Of a DNA stretch of 64,000 nucleotides, positions 1 through 7,738 are shown one piece after another. Source of the stretch: CAIQPV01 sp964480365 (GTDB lineage Bacteria > Pseudomonadota > Gammaproteobacteria > Burkholderiales > Gallionellaceae); assembly GCA_964480365.1 (NCBI GenBank), contig CAYZPM010000015.1, forward strand, positions 1 to 64,000. Reading direction: 5' to 3'. The notes below the pieces were generated by a model, which saw nothing but the letters and a program-made list of their open reading frames with translations, searched no databases and was not told the DNA's origin. Within the stretch, counting starts at the first letter, position 1, and each line of letters opens with the position of its first letter. A program made the position numbers and the translations under genes.

Positions 1-603
1 GCCAATACCGAAACCCTGTTTCGCATTATCCAGTCCATTCCCTCGCCCAAGGTGGAGCCGCTCAAGCGCTGGCTTGCCAAGGTTGGCAAGGAGCGACTTG
101 ATGAGATAGAAAATCCCGAGCTGGCAATGGGGCGCATGCAGGATTTGTACGAAAAGAAGGGCTACCCGAAGGAGTGGATCGACAAGCGCTTGCGCGGTAT
201 CGCGGTACGACAAGATTTGACCGATGAATGGAAAGATCGCGGCGCGGAATCCAGCAAGGAGTTCGCGATTCTAACCAATGAAATCATGCACGGCGCTTTC
301 GATCTGGAGGTGGACGAATACAAGCAGGTGAAATCCTTGACTCGGGAGAACCTGCGCGACCACATGACCGACATCGAGCTTATCCTGACTATGCTGGCCG
401 AGGCGACGACCACCAAGTTGCACCGGGATCGTGATTCACACGGCATGGAGCCATTCACGAAAGATGCAAAGGACGGCGGCGCGGTGGCCGGCAGGACGCG
501 CAAAGATATCGAGCAACAAACGGGCAAGCCGGTGATCTCGACCGAGAACTTCAAGCAGTTGGCAGGCGCGAAACCGAAGAAGCTGAAGAAGAGCGAAGAT
601 TAA
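1..603 (+). CDS. BRO-family phage antirepressor-like protein, C-terminal part
   Basis: The reading frame is open from base 1, so the gene starts upstream of the window. The visible ~200 residues match what I know of the C-terminal half of BRO-N/antirepressor-like proteins, with the pattern 'NTETLFRIIQSIPSPK', 'RGIAVRQDLTDEW', 'ENLRDHMTDIELILTML' and a Lys-rich tail. In this family an N-terminal Bro-N DNA-binding domain, not visible here, precedes this region. Such genes sit in prophages and also inside defence loci such as type I restriction-modification operons. A small ORF follows 2 bases after the stop. The family call is from memory of sequence pattern; its role here is unknown. Confidence 0.7.
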   Translation, partial: ANTETLFRIIQSIPSPKVEPLKRWLAKVGKERLDEIENPELAMGRMQDLYEKKGYPKEWIDKRLRGIAVRQDLTDEWKDRGAESSKEFAILTNEIMHGAFDLEVDEYKQVKSLTRENLRDHMTDIELILTMLAEATTTKLHRDRDSHGMEPFTKDAKDGGAVAGRTRKDIEQQTGKPVISTENFKQLAGAKPKKLKKSED

Positions 604-605
604 CC

Positions 606-770
606 ATGAAAAATCCGAATCAGGAACGACTCCGTCGCCTGATGCGCCAATTTCCGCTTTCTGAACACGTTGCCAAGGACGTGATAAGAAAATTCCATTT
701 TCTTGATATCTCCGCGCCATCGACACATCTCATCTATATGTCGATGAAATTGAAAATAATCGACATATGA
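606..770 (+). CDS. Small hypothetical protein (54 aa)
   Basis: An ATG lies 2 bases after the preceding stop and opens a 54-codon frame rich in Arg, Lys and Phe, ending at TGA. The spacing suggests translational coupling with the antirepressor-like gene. A further ATG (767) overlaps this stop as ATGA, but that frame ends after 25 codons, just before the 844-1018 repeat begins, so a downstream gene may have been cut by repeat insertion. I do not recognise the product. Coding status rests only on the tight spacing. Confidence 0.35.
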   Translation: MKNPNQERLRRLMRQFPLSEHVAKDVIRKFHFLDISAPSTHLIYMSMKLKIIDI

Positions 771-843
771 ACGAAGCCAAAACTCATATTCGACGGGACA
801 TAGGGCAGTGGAATATTATAAGCACACAAACCGACTATGCTTA

Positions 844-1018
844 AACCCAGATTGTCCGTTAGCACCGTCATTCCCGCGCAGGCGGGAATCCAGCGAAATA
901 ATACTCCGCGAAGCGGACAAAACCTTATTGTTGGCACGCTATGCGGGAATTTTTTATCAACTGGATTCCCGCCTTCGCGGGAATGACGAGTTTTTCGGTC
1001 TAATGGACAATTTGGGTT
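844..1018. repeat. 175-bp MITE-like repeat, copy 1
   Basis: It is bounded by imperfect 19-bp terminal inverted repeats (AACCCAGATTGTCCGTTAG and CTAATGGACAATTTGGGTT). Nested inside is a second inverted repeat with the ends CGTCATTCCCGCGCAGGCGG and its complement. A near-identical copy lies at 59148-59321. No transposase is encoded, so it is non-autonomous. Short frames inside it are not genes. Confidence 0.85.
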
Positions 1019-1086
1019 AAATACAAGCTCCCGTCCCAACCGCCCATGAAACCCCGGCCCTACTGCAATCACATCGAGACCTTGCC

Positions 1087-1365
1087 ATGAACCCCGACCT
1101 CAGCGCCCTGCTCGGCTACCCCGCCGCTTTCCTGACCACCATCGCCTTTGTGCCGCAGGCATTGCATTCCTGGCGCACGCGCGACCTCTCCGGTATTTCG
1201 CTGCCGATGTATGCGATGTTCACCCTTGGGGTAGCGCTTTGGCTGGGCTATGGTGTGGTGATCGGCAGCTTGCCCATCATCGCGGCGAATGCGGTCACGC
1301 TGCTGCTGGCTTCGGTGGTGTTGTGGTTGAAGATTCTGCAGGTGCGGCGCGGGGCTGCTGGATAA
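1087..1365 (+). CDS. SemiSWEET family sugar transporter
   Basis: A 92-residue protein with three predicted membrane helices, roughly residues 6-22, 35-57 and 62-84. It has the PQ-loop motif 'FVPQALHSWRTRDLSGIS' expected between helix 1 and helix 2. SemiSWEETs are ~85-100 residues and dimerise to form a bidirectional sugar pore in the inner membrane; the length fits a single triple-helix bundle. ATG start with upstream 'GAGACC'. It stands alone between repeats, so the substrate cannot be inferred from neighbours. Confidence 0.85.
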   Translation: MNPDLSALLGYPAAFLTTIAFVPQALHSWRTRDLSGISLPMYAMFTLGVALWLGYGVVIGSLPIIAANAVTLLLASVVLWLKILQVRRGAAG

Positions 1366-1396
1366 TCTTTACAACCAACCTAAAAACGGCAACCTA

Positions 1397-1526
1397 TCCA
1401 CGAAAAACACGAAAGGTACGAAATAAAACATGAGGTTGCATTCGTTCGGTGAATCACCCATTGGGTTATATTTTGCAGTATAGGGTTCTATGAATTTGTT
1501 CGTGTTTTTCGTGCCTTTCGTGGACA
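1397..1526. repeat. Intergenic inverted-repeat element with CACGAAA units
   Basis: The left side reads TCCACGAAAAACACGAAAGG and the right side reads, in complement, TCCACGAAAGGCACGAAAAA. The two ends are permuted versions of the same CACGAAA units in opposite orientation, about 130 bp apart. This resembles intergenic palindromic repeats common in proteobacterial genomes. No gene is seen inside. Confidence 0.5.
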
Positions 1527-1662
1527 ACTGCTTTTTCAAGGATCAAGCATCCTTCTCGCCCCGGTCACGCCTTGCCAACTCATAGTGAGTTTCGGTGCCG
1601 GGTTGGAGCGTGCCGCAGTTCAAATTAAATAAATTCTTCCAGCACTAAATTAACCATACGTA

Positions 1663-1706
1663 TTGACACTCTGTTTTGCAGAGTTATATACTTTGCAAAA
1701 CAGAGT
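1663..1706 (+). promoter_or_regulatory. Promoter with two palindromic operators for the 1728-4899 operon
   Basis: TTGACA (1663-1668) and TATACT (1687-1692) are 18 bp apart. Two operator-like palindromes overlap them: ACTCTG-N5-CAGAGT (1668-1684) and ACTTTG-N5-CAGAGT (1690-1706, one mismatch), 22 bp centre to centre, so on the same helix face. The outer arms also form a perfect 13-bp inverted repeat. The arrangement predicts repression, probably by the winged-helix protein at 3196-3534, which lies in the same operon; that link is inference. Confidence 0.75.
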
Positions 1707-1727
1707 CACACTTTCGGGAGTGCCGCC

Positions 1728-2771
1728 ATGCCACGACTTGCAACACAACAACTCGATTCCATCCATTCGATGCTGTCCGCCGGACACCGCAATTTGCGCA
1801 TCGAGCGGCATAGCTTGATTCTTTGGGGAATCACTTGCGGCGGCTTGATTCTGTTCAGCGATCACATCCTTACTGCCGAGCAATTTCCGGACTTGGGGCA
1901 GCGCGCCTTGGCATGGCTGACTCTACTTGCGATCACGCTCTCCGGCGTCAGCCTGTTTGACTGGCACCTCACCCGCCGAGCAAAGCAGGCACGCGACGAA
2001 GCCTGGTCATTCATTCACCGGCAAGTGCTCAAGGTTTGGTGGCTGCTGATGTCGGTCGGTGTACTGATGACGTTCGCCACTTTCTTTTACGGCGGCGGCT
2101 ACATGATTATTGCAGCTTGGGTAGTCCTGACCGGACTCGGCTTATACGTCCACGGCCTGTTTTCCGAAGAATTGCTGGAGTGGACGGGCGCACTCATCAT
2201 CGCCATTGGCATCGGTATGCTGACGTTCCGTTTAAGCTACACGGCCTCGCGCTGGGTCGCCACCTCAACGCTGGGACTGGGCCTGCCATTGCTTGCCGCC
2301 ATGCTTGATCGTGGCCGACAACGTGCAGCCTGGGTGCGGATGCTACAATCAGCAGGTTGGCTGCTGTGCGTGCTGATTCCACCTCTGCTGGCACAGCATC
2401 TGGTCAGCGCCAACATCCCGCCCGATGCGCCGATGGTATCACTGGAAGAATTCCGCAAACAGCCTATGTCCCAACAAGTCGTTGTCCTGCCCGCAGGCAG
2501 CAGCATCCCGGTCAAGGTCGAAGTTTCCGGCGACCTGTTCCGCCCAAGTAATTCATCGGTGTTGCCGCTGGTTCTGAACGAGCCAGTCGAGATCATGATA
2601 AACAACGGGCAGCCAACCGGCGACTGGCGCTTCCCCGGCGAAAGCTGGATGCTGGCGCGCGAAACTCACTGGATCAGCATCCCATGGATGAAAGCCGAGC
2701 TGACTCTGCAAACCGGGCCGGAAATACGCACCAGTCTGGTCATCGAAAACCAGCATCAACCCACTCATTAA
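1728..2771 (+). CDS. Polytopic inner-membrane protein of unknown function
   Basis: 347 residues. A short cytoplasmic N-terminus (1-27) is followed by about seven to eight hydrophobic segments up to residue ~225 (for example 'LILWGITCGGLILF', 'ALAWLTLLAITLSGVSLF', 'MIIAAWVVLTGLGLYV', 'AGWLLCVLIPPLLAQHL'). A ~115-residue hydrophilic C-terminal domain follows, probably periplasmic, containing 'VVVLPAGSSIPVKVEVSGDL'. That phrase resembles one in the next gene ('FPAGTPLPVSTIVDGNLF'), so the soluble domain here and the downstream lipoprotein may share ancestry. It is first in an operon under the double-operator promoter. I do not recognise a characterised family. Confidence 0.75.
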   Translation: MPRLATQQLDSIHSMLSAGHRNLRIERHSLILWGITCGGLILFSDHILTAEQFPDLGQRALAWLTLLAITLSGVSLFDWHLTRRAKQARDEAWSFIHRQVLKVWWLLMSVGVLMTFATFFYGGGYMIIAAWVVLTGLGLYVHGLFSEELLEWTGALIIAIGIGMLTFRLSYTASRWVATSTLGLGLPLLAAMLDRGRQRAAWVRMLQSAGWLLCVLIPPLLAQHLVSANIPPDAPMVSLEEFRKQPMSQQVVVLPAGSSIPVKVEVSGDLFRPSNSSVLPLVLNEPVEIMINNGQPTGDWRFPGESWMLARETHWISIPWMKAELTLQTGPEIRTSLVIENQHQPTH

Positions 2772-2789
2772 CCCACCAAGGAGCACACC

Positions 2790-3185
2790 ATGAAACTCGC
2801 CCGCATTTTGATCGCCGCTACCACTTGTGCCGTTTTGACAGCCTGCGCCGCACTGCCGCCCAGCGCTTCTGAAATCGCCAAAGTGCCTTTAATCCAGTTT
2901 GGACAGCCTCTTCCTGCTGATGATAACTACGTCCTGCATTTTCCGGCAGGCACGCCGCTGCCAGTATCCACCATTGTGGATGGAAACTTATTTGAGCACG
3001 ACGGCCAGGCAACCCTGCATGTCACCCTCAAGCGCGATGTGTATGTTTACCGGCAATTTGCCAGCTTCGACGGACAGAACTGGCAGCCCTCGCGTAAGTT
3101 GATAGAAACTCAATTGGAACTCCAGATTCCGCAGAAAGATGGCAGCAATGCCGGATTGCTGCATATGAAAATTGACCAGAAATAG
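2790..3185 (+). CDS. Small lipoprotein, related to the C-terminal domain of the upstream gene
   Basis: 131 residues. The lipoprotein signal has basic residues, a hydrophobic core and the lipobox LTAC (Cys ~19). The mature part is β-rich and carries 'FPAGTPLPVSTIVDGNLFEHDGQ', similar in pattern to the C-terminal domain of the preceding membrane protein. It has a strong ribosome site (AAGGAG) and lies 18 bases after the upstream stop. Role unknown. With its neighbours it probably forms an envelope complex or stress module. Confidence 0.7.
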   Translation: MKLARILIAATTCAVLTACAALPPSASEIAKVPLIQFGQPLPADDNYVLHFPAGTPLPVSTIVDGNLFEHDGQATLHVTLKRDVYVYRQFASFDGQNWQPSRKLIETQLELQIPQKDGSNAGLLHMKIDQK

Positions 3186-3195
3186 GCTCACAAAA

Positions 3196-3534
3196 ATGGA
3201 CATGCTCGACCCCCTGTTGCACCAGCCCCTGCGCACCCAGCTCGCCGCGTTTCTGGCGGGCGCGGGTGAAGCCACCTTCACCGAACTCAAGCGGCAACTG
3301 GAGGTTTCCGACGGCAACCTGGATTCACACCTGAAGAAACTGGTTGCCGCCGATTATGTGAATGTGCGCAAGGATGACAGCGCTGCCCGCACCCAGACTT
3401 GCTACGCTTTAACCAAAGTCGGGCGCGCCGCATTGCAGAGCTATATCCTGGCGTTGCAAAAATTGCTGCCGCTCGATAGTCCCGCGCCGTTGGCTCAAAC
3501 AAAACGGCGCGGGATAAAATTACGATCAGCATAA
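3196..3534 (+). CDS. Winged-helix transcriptional regulator (MarR/ArsR-like, HTH_34 type)
   Basis: 112 residues from the ATG at 3196; an upstream in-frame start at 3172 would overlap the lipoprotein and has no better ribosome site. The pattern is a compact winged helix: 'LRTQLAAFLAGAGEATFTELKRQLEVSDGNLDSHLKKL' (helix-turn-helix) followed by the wing 'YVNVRKDD...TCYALTKVGRAAL'. Such small DNA-binding proteins usually repress their own operon. The two palindromes in the operon promoter are the obvious candidate sites. The stop abuts the ATG of the next gene. Confidence 0.8.
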   Translation: MDMLDPLLHQPLRTQLAAFLAGAGEATFTELKRQLEVSDGNLDSHLKKLVAADYVNVRKDDSAARTQTCYALTKVGRAALQSYILALQKLLPLDSPAPLAQTKRRGIKLRSA

Positions 3535-4899
3535 ATGCAAACCGGTTCTGAATCGTCCCACATGATGGGAAAACGATCACTTATCGCATTGCTGATTTTC
3601 TCCATTGTGTTTGGGGCAGTTGCTGCATATCTCAAATCCCACCGCATGTTCGAACCAGCGTGGTACGCATTTTTTTCGGTCATGCCGGGAGTTATGCTGT
3701 TCGACTGGTACTACCTCGACAGCAATGCGCGTTCTTTTACACGTACAAGATGGCTAAATATCGCGGTTGTTGCAGTACCGCTCCTGGCCGTTCCTTATTA
3801 CCTGATTCTGAGCCGAGACAAGCCGCAAAGAACCCGGTCGCTGCTCGCATGTCTTGGTTTCACAGTTGTATGCATATTGGCAGCGGTAGCCAGCGCATCC
3901 GCCAGTCGATACGCTGACAAAAAATATGAAAGTGCGGCTGAACGCAATCATGTAACCAGAAAACTTGCCTTCTGGCAGGAGTCATTTGCCAAACCCTTTT
4001 CGGAACGCATAGGCCCCGCACCGCCTGAATTGGTGGAATATCTCGCGCTGGACAATTTTAATAACGGATATCCCAACAAGCCGCGAGCCGCAATTCTGTC
4101 TTCCGATTTCGCCTCCGACGTGCGCAATGCGTTTGCGGAAATTCCTGCGCCGGTGCAACGCCTGTTCGCGCAGAAACTGGCGGGCATCTATTTCGTCGAA
4201 GATCTGGGCGGTAGCGGATTTACCGAGCAAATCTACGATGCATCGAAACCCGTCGCTGGCTACATCATCCTCGATGCATCAGTCTTGCAGAGCAGAACGG
4301 CTAATAACTGGGCAACCTGGAAAGAAAATACCCCTTTCATCGCAAGCCCCGATTTCAAGCTGAATGCTACTATCGAGGCAGCTTCGCAGGATAATCGCAA
4401 ACAGGCGATCCAGTACATCCTGCTCCATGAACTGGGGCACGTACTATCCATTAATGTGGGCCTTATTCCAAATTGGGACGTTGATCCAAAGGATATTAAT
4501 ACAACCGCAAGCTATCCGTTTTTCCACCTGTCGTGGGAAATTTCAAAAGACAGCAATCAATATGTAACCATCTTCGATAAAAGTTTTCCGCAGCGCAAGG
4601 ATGTTGCCTATTATTTCGGAGCGAAACTCCCGGCGGCAGAGATGTTCCATACTTACGACGCGCTTGAGCGTACCAATTTCGCCACGCTTTATGCCGCCAC
4701 GAATCCTTATGATGACTTTGCCGAATCTTTTGTGACTTACGTTCATACCGTACTGATGGGCAAGCCCTTTGAAATCACCCTGTCCAGCGGCGGAAAAATT
4801 ACGAAAGTTTACAAGTCTTGCTGGGCCGAGAAACGTTGCGCGGCAAAGAGGAAGATACTGGAGCGTCTTCTCAATTTCGGTGACTCAGGTAAAAGCTGA
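3535..4899 (+). CDS. Membrane-anchored zinc metallopeptidase-like protein
   Basis: 454 residues. Four hydrophobic segments within the first ~125 residues anchor it in the membrane. A large soluble domain follows with the gluzincin-type zinc motif HELGH at residues 298-302. 'DDFAESFVTYVHT' near residue 400 offers a Glu as likely third ligand. The start overlaps the regulator stop as TAAATG; an ATG at 3562 is an alternative. It is last in the operon with a polytopic membrane protein, lipoprotein and regulator. Substrate unknown. The peptidase call rests on the motif and the downstream Glu. Confidence 0.65.
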   Translation: MQTGSESSHMMGKRSLIALLIFSIVFGAVAAYLKSHRMFEPAWYAFFSVMPGVMLFDWYYLDSNARSFTRTRWLNIAVVAVPLLAVPYYLILSRDKPQRTRSLLACLGFTVVCILAAVASASASRYADKKYESAAERNHVTRKLAFWQESFAKPFSERIGPAPPELVEYLALDNFNNGYPNKPRAAILSSDFASDVRNAFAEIPAPVQRLFAQKLAGIYFVEDLGGSGFTEQIYDASKPVAGYIILDASVLQSRTANNWATWKENTPFIASPDFKLNATIEAASQDNRKQAIQYILLHELGHVLSINVGLIPNWDVDPKDINTTASYPFFHLSWEISKDSNQYVTIFDKSFPQRKDVAYYFGAKLPAAEMFHTYDALERTNFATLYAATNPYDDFAESFVTYVHTVLMGKPFEITLSSGGKITKVYKSCWAEKRCAAKRKILERLLNFGDSGKS

Positions 4900-5039
4900 T
4901 GCAGGTGCAGTTTGTTTCCAGCCCGTTCCAGATTTTGCGCGTAATATGCCAAGTCTGTTCGGCATTCCCACCAACTGCCCTTAACGATTTTCAGCAACTA
5001 TCCATAACGCCGCGATGATTCGGGGTTACCCTGTGCCCC

Positions 5040-7385
5040 ATGATCATCTTTTCCATTTTCTTCGCTCTCGGTATCTGGCTGCTGCAACAACAAGCAACGC
5101 TACCCGACTTCGCGTGGGGATGGCTACCTATATTGTTTATCCTGATCATGCTGCTGCCGAGCCGCGCGCTGTGGCAACGCCTTGTACGTCAAGCAATGCT
5201 CATCATTGTGGCCTGTGCGCTCGGCTTTTCATATGCGGCATGGGTTGCGCAGCAACGCTTGGCCGATAGCCTGCCTGCGGAGTGGCAAGGCAAGGATATT
5301 GCGGTGATCGGCGTGGTGGCGGAACTGCCACGGCAGCATACGGGCGGTCTGAGTTTTGCCTTCGATGTGGAGAAGGTGCTTACGCCCGACGCTCATGTGC
5401 CACCGCATGTTTTGCTGTCTACTTACAATAACGAAGGGGACGAACCGCTGTCGCTGCACGCCGGGGAACGCTGGCAACTCACTTTGCGCCTGAAGCAACC
5501 GCATGGCTCCAGCAACCCGCACGGTTTCGATTTCGAGGCTTGGATGCTGGAGAACCAGTTGCGCGCCAGCGGTTATGTGCGGGACGATGAGGGAAATAAG
5601 CGGCTGGATGCGATGGTCTATGCGCCAGGCTACCTCATCGAAAGCATGCGCGAAGAAGTGCGTGCGCATTTTCAGAAAGTTTTGGGCAATGCGCCCTACA
5701 CCGGCGTACTGGCCGCGCTCTCCATCGGCGATCAGAGCAGCATCCCCGCCGCGCAATGGCAGGTGTTCACGCGCACCGGCGTCAATCATTTAATGAGCAT
5801 TTCCGGCCTGCATATCACCATGCTCGCCGGGATGGCGTTTGCACTGGTGTATCGCGCGTGGAAACGCAGCGTGCGCCTTACCCTGCGCCTGCCTGCGCGC
5901 AAGGCGGCAGCCGTGGTCGGTTTGCTAGTGGCGCTAGCTTATACGCTGTTGTCGGGGTTTTCCGTTCCGGCGCAACGCACGGTGTACATGCTGGGCACGG
6001 TGGCCGCCGCACTGTTTCTTTCACGCACTGTCGCCGCTTCGCAAATCCTCGCCGCCGCCTTGCTGGTGGTGTTGCTGCTCGACCCGTGGGCGGTGTTGTC
6101 GCCCGGATTCTGGCTGTCGTTCGGTGCGGTGGGGCTGATACTCTATGTCTCCGCCAACCGTATTGGACGCCCGCATTGGCTGGTTGAATATGGCCGCGTG
6201 CAATGGGCGATGATGATCGGCCTGATCCCGCCGCTGCTGGCTATGTTCCAGCAAATATCCCTGGTGTCGCCCATCGCCAATGCTTTTGCCATCCCGCTGG
6301 TGGAGTTCGTGGTGGTGCCGATCACCCTGCTCGGTGCGGTCATTCCCTTCGACTGGATTTTGCAACTCGCGCATTTTTCCATGTGGCTATGCATGGTTGC
6401 GCTGGAATGGCTGAACCAATTGCCGGACGCGGTGTGGACGCAACACGCGCCGCCGGTTTGGACTATCGTGCTGGGCATGGTCGGCGTGCTGTGGTGCTTG
6501 CTGCCGCGTGGATTCCCGTCGCGCTGGCTGGGGCTATTGATGGCGCTGCCGATGTTCTTGATCCTGCCCACACCGCCGCCAGAAGGTGCTATGCATATGG
6601 TGATTTTTGATGTCGGACAAGGCATGTCCATCGTCGCGCAAACGCACGATCATGCGCTGCTCGATGATACCGGGCCGGGTTTTTCAGAAGAAGCCAACAG
6701 CGGCAACCGCATCCTGATTCCCTCATTGCGCGCACAAGGCATCGCGCAACTGGATGAGTTGATATTATCCCATGACGACACCGACCACACCGGCGGCGCG
6801 CTATCCGTGATGCAAGCCATGCCCATCGGCTTGCTCTCTTCGTCACTGCCCAATGACAGCCCCATCCTGCTACAGTCGCATAACCATCAACGCTGCGCCG
6901 ATGGTCAGAATTGGGATTGGGATGGCATACATTTCGAAATGCTGCATCCGTCAAGCGCCAGCTACGCCGATGAAAAAGTCAGCAAGAATAATCGCGGCTG
7001 CACGCTGCGCATCAGCGTGGGCAAGAACAGCGTGCTGCTTGCCGCCGACATCGAGAAAAAATCCGAAGAACGCCTGCTGGAATTTCACCCTGACAAACTT
7101 GCCGCCACCCTGCTGGTCGTTCCGCACCACGGCAGCAAGACCTCATCCACCGAAGCGTTCGTGGAAGCCGTACATCCGCGTTACGCCGTGTTCACCGCAG
7201 GCTACCGCAACAAGTTCGGCCATCCCAAAGCAGAAGTGGTGGCACGTTACCGCGCAGTTGGCAGCGAGTTGTTGCGTTCGGCTGAGGATGGCGCAATTGT
7301 GGTGGACATGGATGCGGAGAATTTCACGGTAGAGCGGTATCGCAAGACACATGCAAGATACTGGACGCACACTATTGTCGAATGA
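5040..7385 (+). CDS. comEC: DNA internalisation-related competence protein ComEC/Rec2
   Basis: 781 residues, normal length. An N-terminal membrane pair and DUF4131-like region (to ~180) lead into the Competence multi-helix domain (~205-470) containing 'GVNHLMSISGLHITMLAG'. The C-terminal metallo-β-lactamase-like domain runs from ~520. It carries 'HDDTDHTGG' near residue 577 and 'VPHHGSKTSS' near 692, the metal-binding signature. ComEC forms the inner-membrane channel for single-stranded DNA uptake. It stands alone, 140 bases after the metallopeptidase gene. The motifs look intact, so natural transformation is plausible. Confidence 0.95.
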   Translation: MIIFSIFFALGIWLLQQQATLPDFAWGWLPILFILIMLLPSRALWQRLVRQAMLIIVACALGFSYAAWVAQQRLADSLPAEWQGKDIAVIGVVAELPRQHTGGLSFAFDVEKVLTPDAHVPPHVLLSTYNNEGDEPLSLHAGERWQLTLRLKQPHGSSNPHGFDFEAWMLENQLRASGYVRDDEGNKRLDAMVYAPGYLIESMREEVRAHFQKVLGNAPYTGVLAALSIGDQSSIPAAQWQVFTRTGVNHLMSISGLHITMLAGMAFALVYRAWKRSVRLTLRLPARKAAAVVGLLVALAYTLLSGFSVPAQRTVYMLGTVAAALFLSRTVAASQILAAALLVVLLLDPWAVLSPGFWLSFGAVGLILYVSANRIGRPHWLVEYGRVQWAMMIGLIPPLLAMFQQISLVSPIANAFAIPLVEFVVVPITLLGAVIPFDWILQLAHFSMWLCMVALEWLNQLPDAVWTQHAPPVWTIVLGMVGVLWCLLPRGFPSRWLGLLMALPMFLILPTPPPEGAMHMVIFDVGQGMSIVAQTHDHALLDDTGPGFSEEANSGNRILIPSLRAQGIAQLDELILSHDDTDHTGGALSVMQAMPIGLLSSSLPNDSPILLQSHNHQRCADGQNWDWDGIHFEMLHPSSASYADEKVSKNNRGCTLRISVGKNSVLLAADIEKKSEERLLEFHPDKLAATLLVVPHHGSKTSSTEAFVEAVHPRYAVFTAGYRNKFGHPKAEVVARYRAVGSELLRSAEDGAIVVDMDAENFTVERYRKTHARYWTHTIVE

Positions 7386-7485
7386 CTATGTAGTTATACT
7401 TAGTACGAATGGACTATTGCTCCCCCATCTTACTGGTGATATGTTTATGCCGCATTAGTCGATAAACAGAAGCAATACGGCTATT

Positions 7486-7629
7486 ATGAAAATCTATCTA
7501 GTGAAAGTTCAGTTGCCCACGGGTGATTTACTCATCACCATCCGAGCAGACTGGGATCCAAAACTGGCAGCGCAGCATGTCATTGATAATGTCGGTGAGT
7601 GCCATTTAGTGTTTTCGAGAGAGGTCTAA
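7486..7629 (+). CDS. Small hypothetical protein (47 aa)
   Basis: ATG to TAA frame of 47 codons ('MKIYLVKVQLPTGDLLITIRADW...'), an alternating hydrophobic pattern suggesting a small β-strand/helix fold. It lies between comEC and a convergent GGDEF gene. There is no clear ribosome site, so coding status is uncertain. Confidence 0.35.
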   Translation: MKIYLVKVQLPTGDLLITIRADWDPKLAAQHVIDNVGECHLVFSREV

Positions 7630-7738
7630 TCATAATACCGGATCGAGCACGCTTCAGCGGCCTGCGTATTCAAATGAATTGTTTTGGTCGCAATTCTTCT
7701 TTAACCCTTGTAGCCAACGTAGTGCTGAAATTTGTCGG

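Noticed and set aside
734..1072. ORFs on both strands inside the 844-1018 repeat
   Set aside because: They follow the palindromic repeat and have its low-complexity translation; no start or family supports them.
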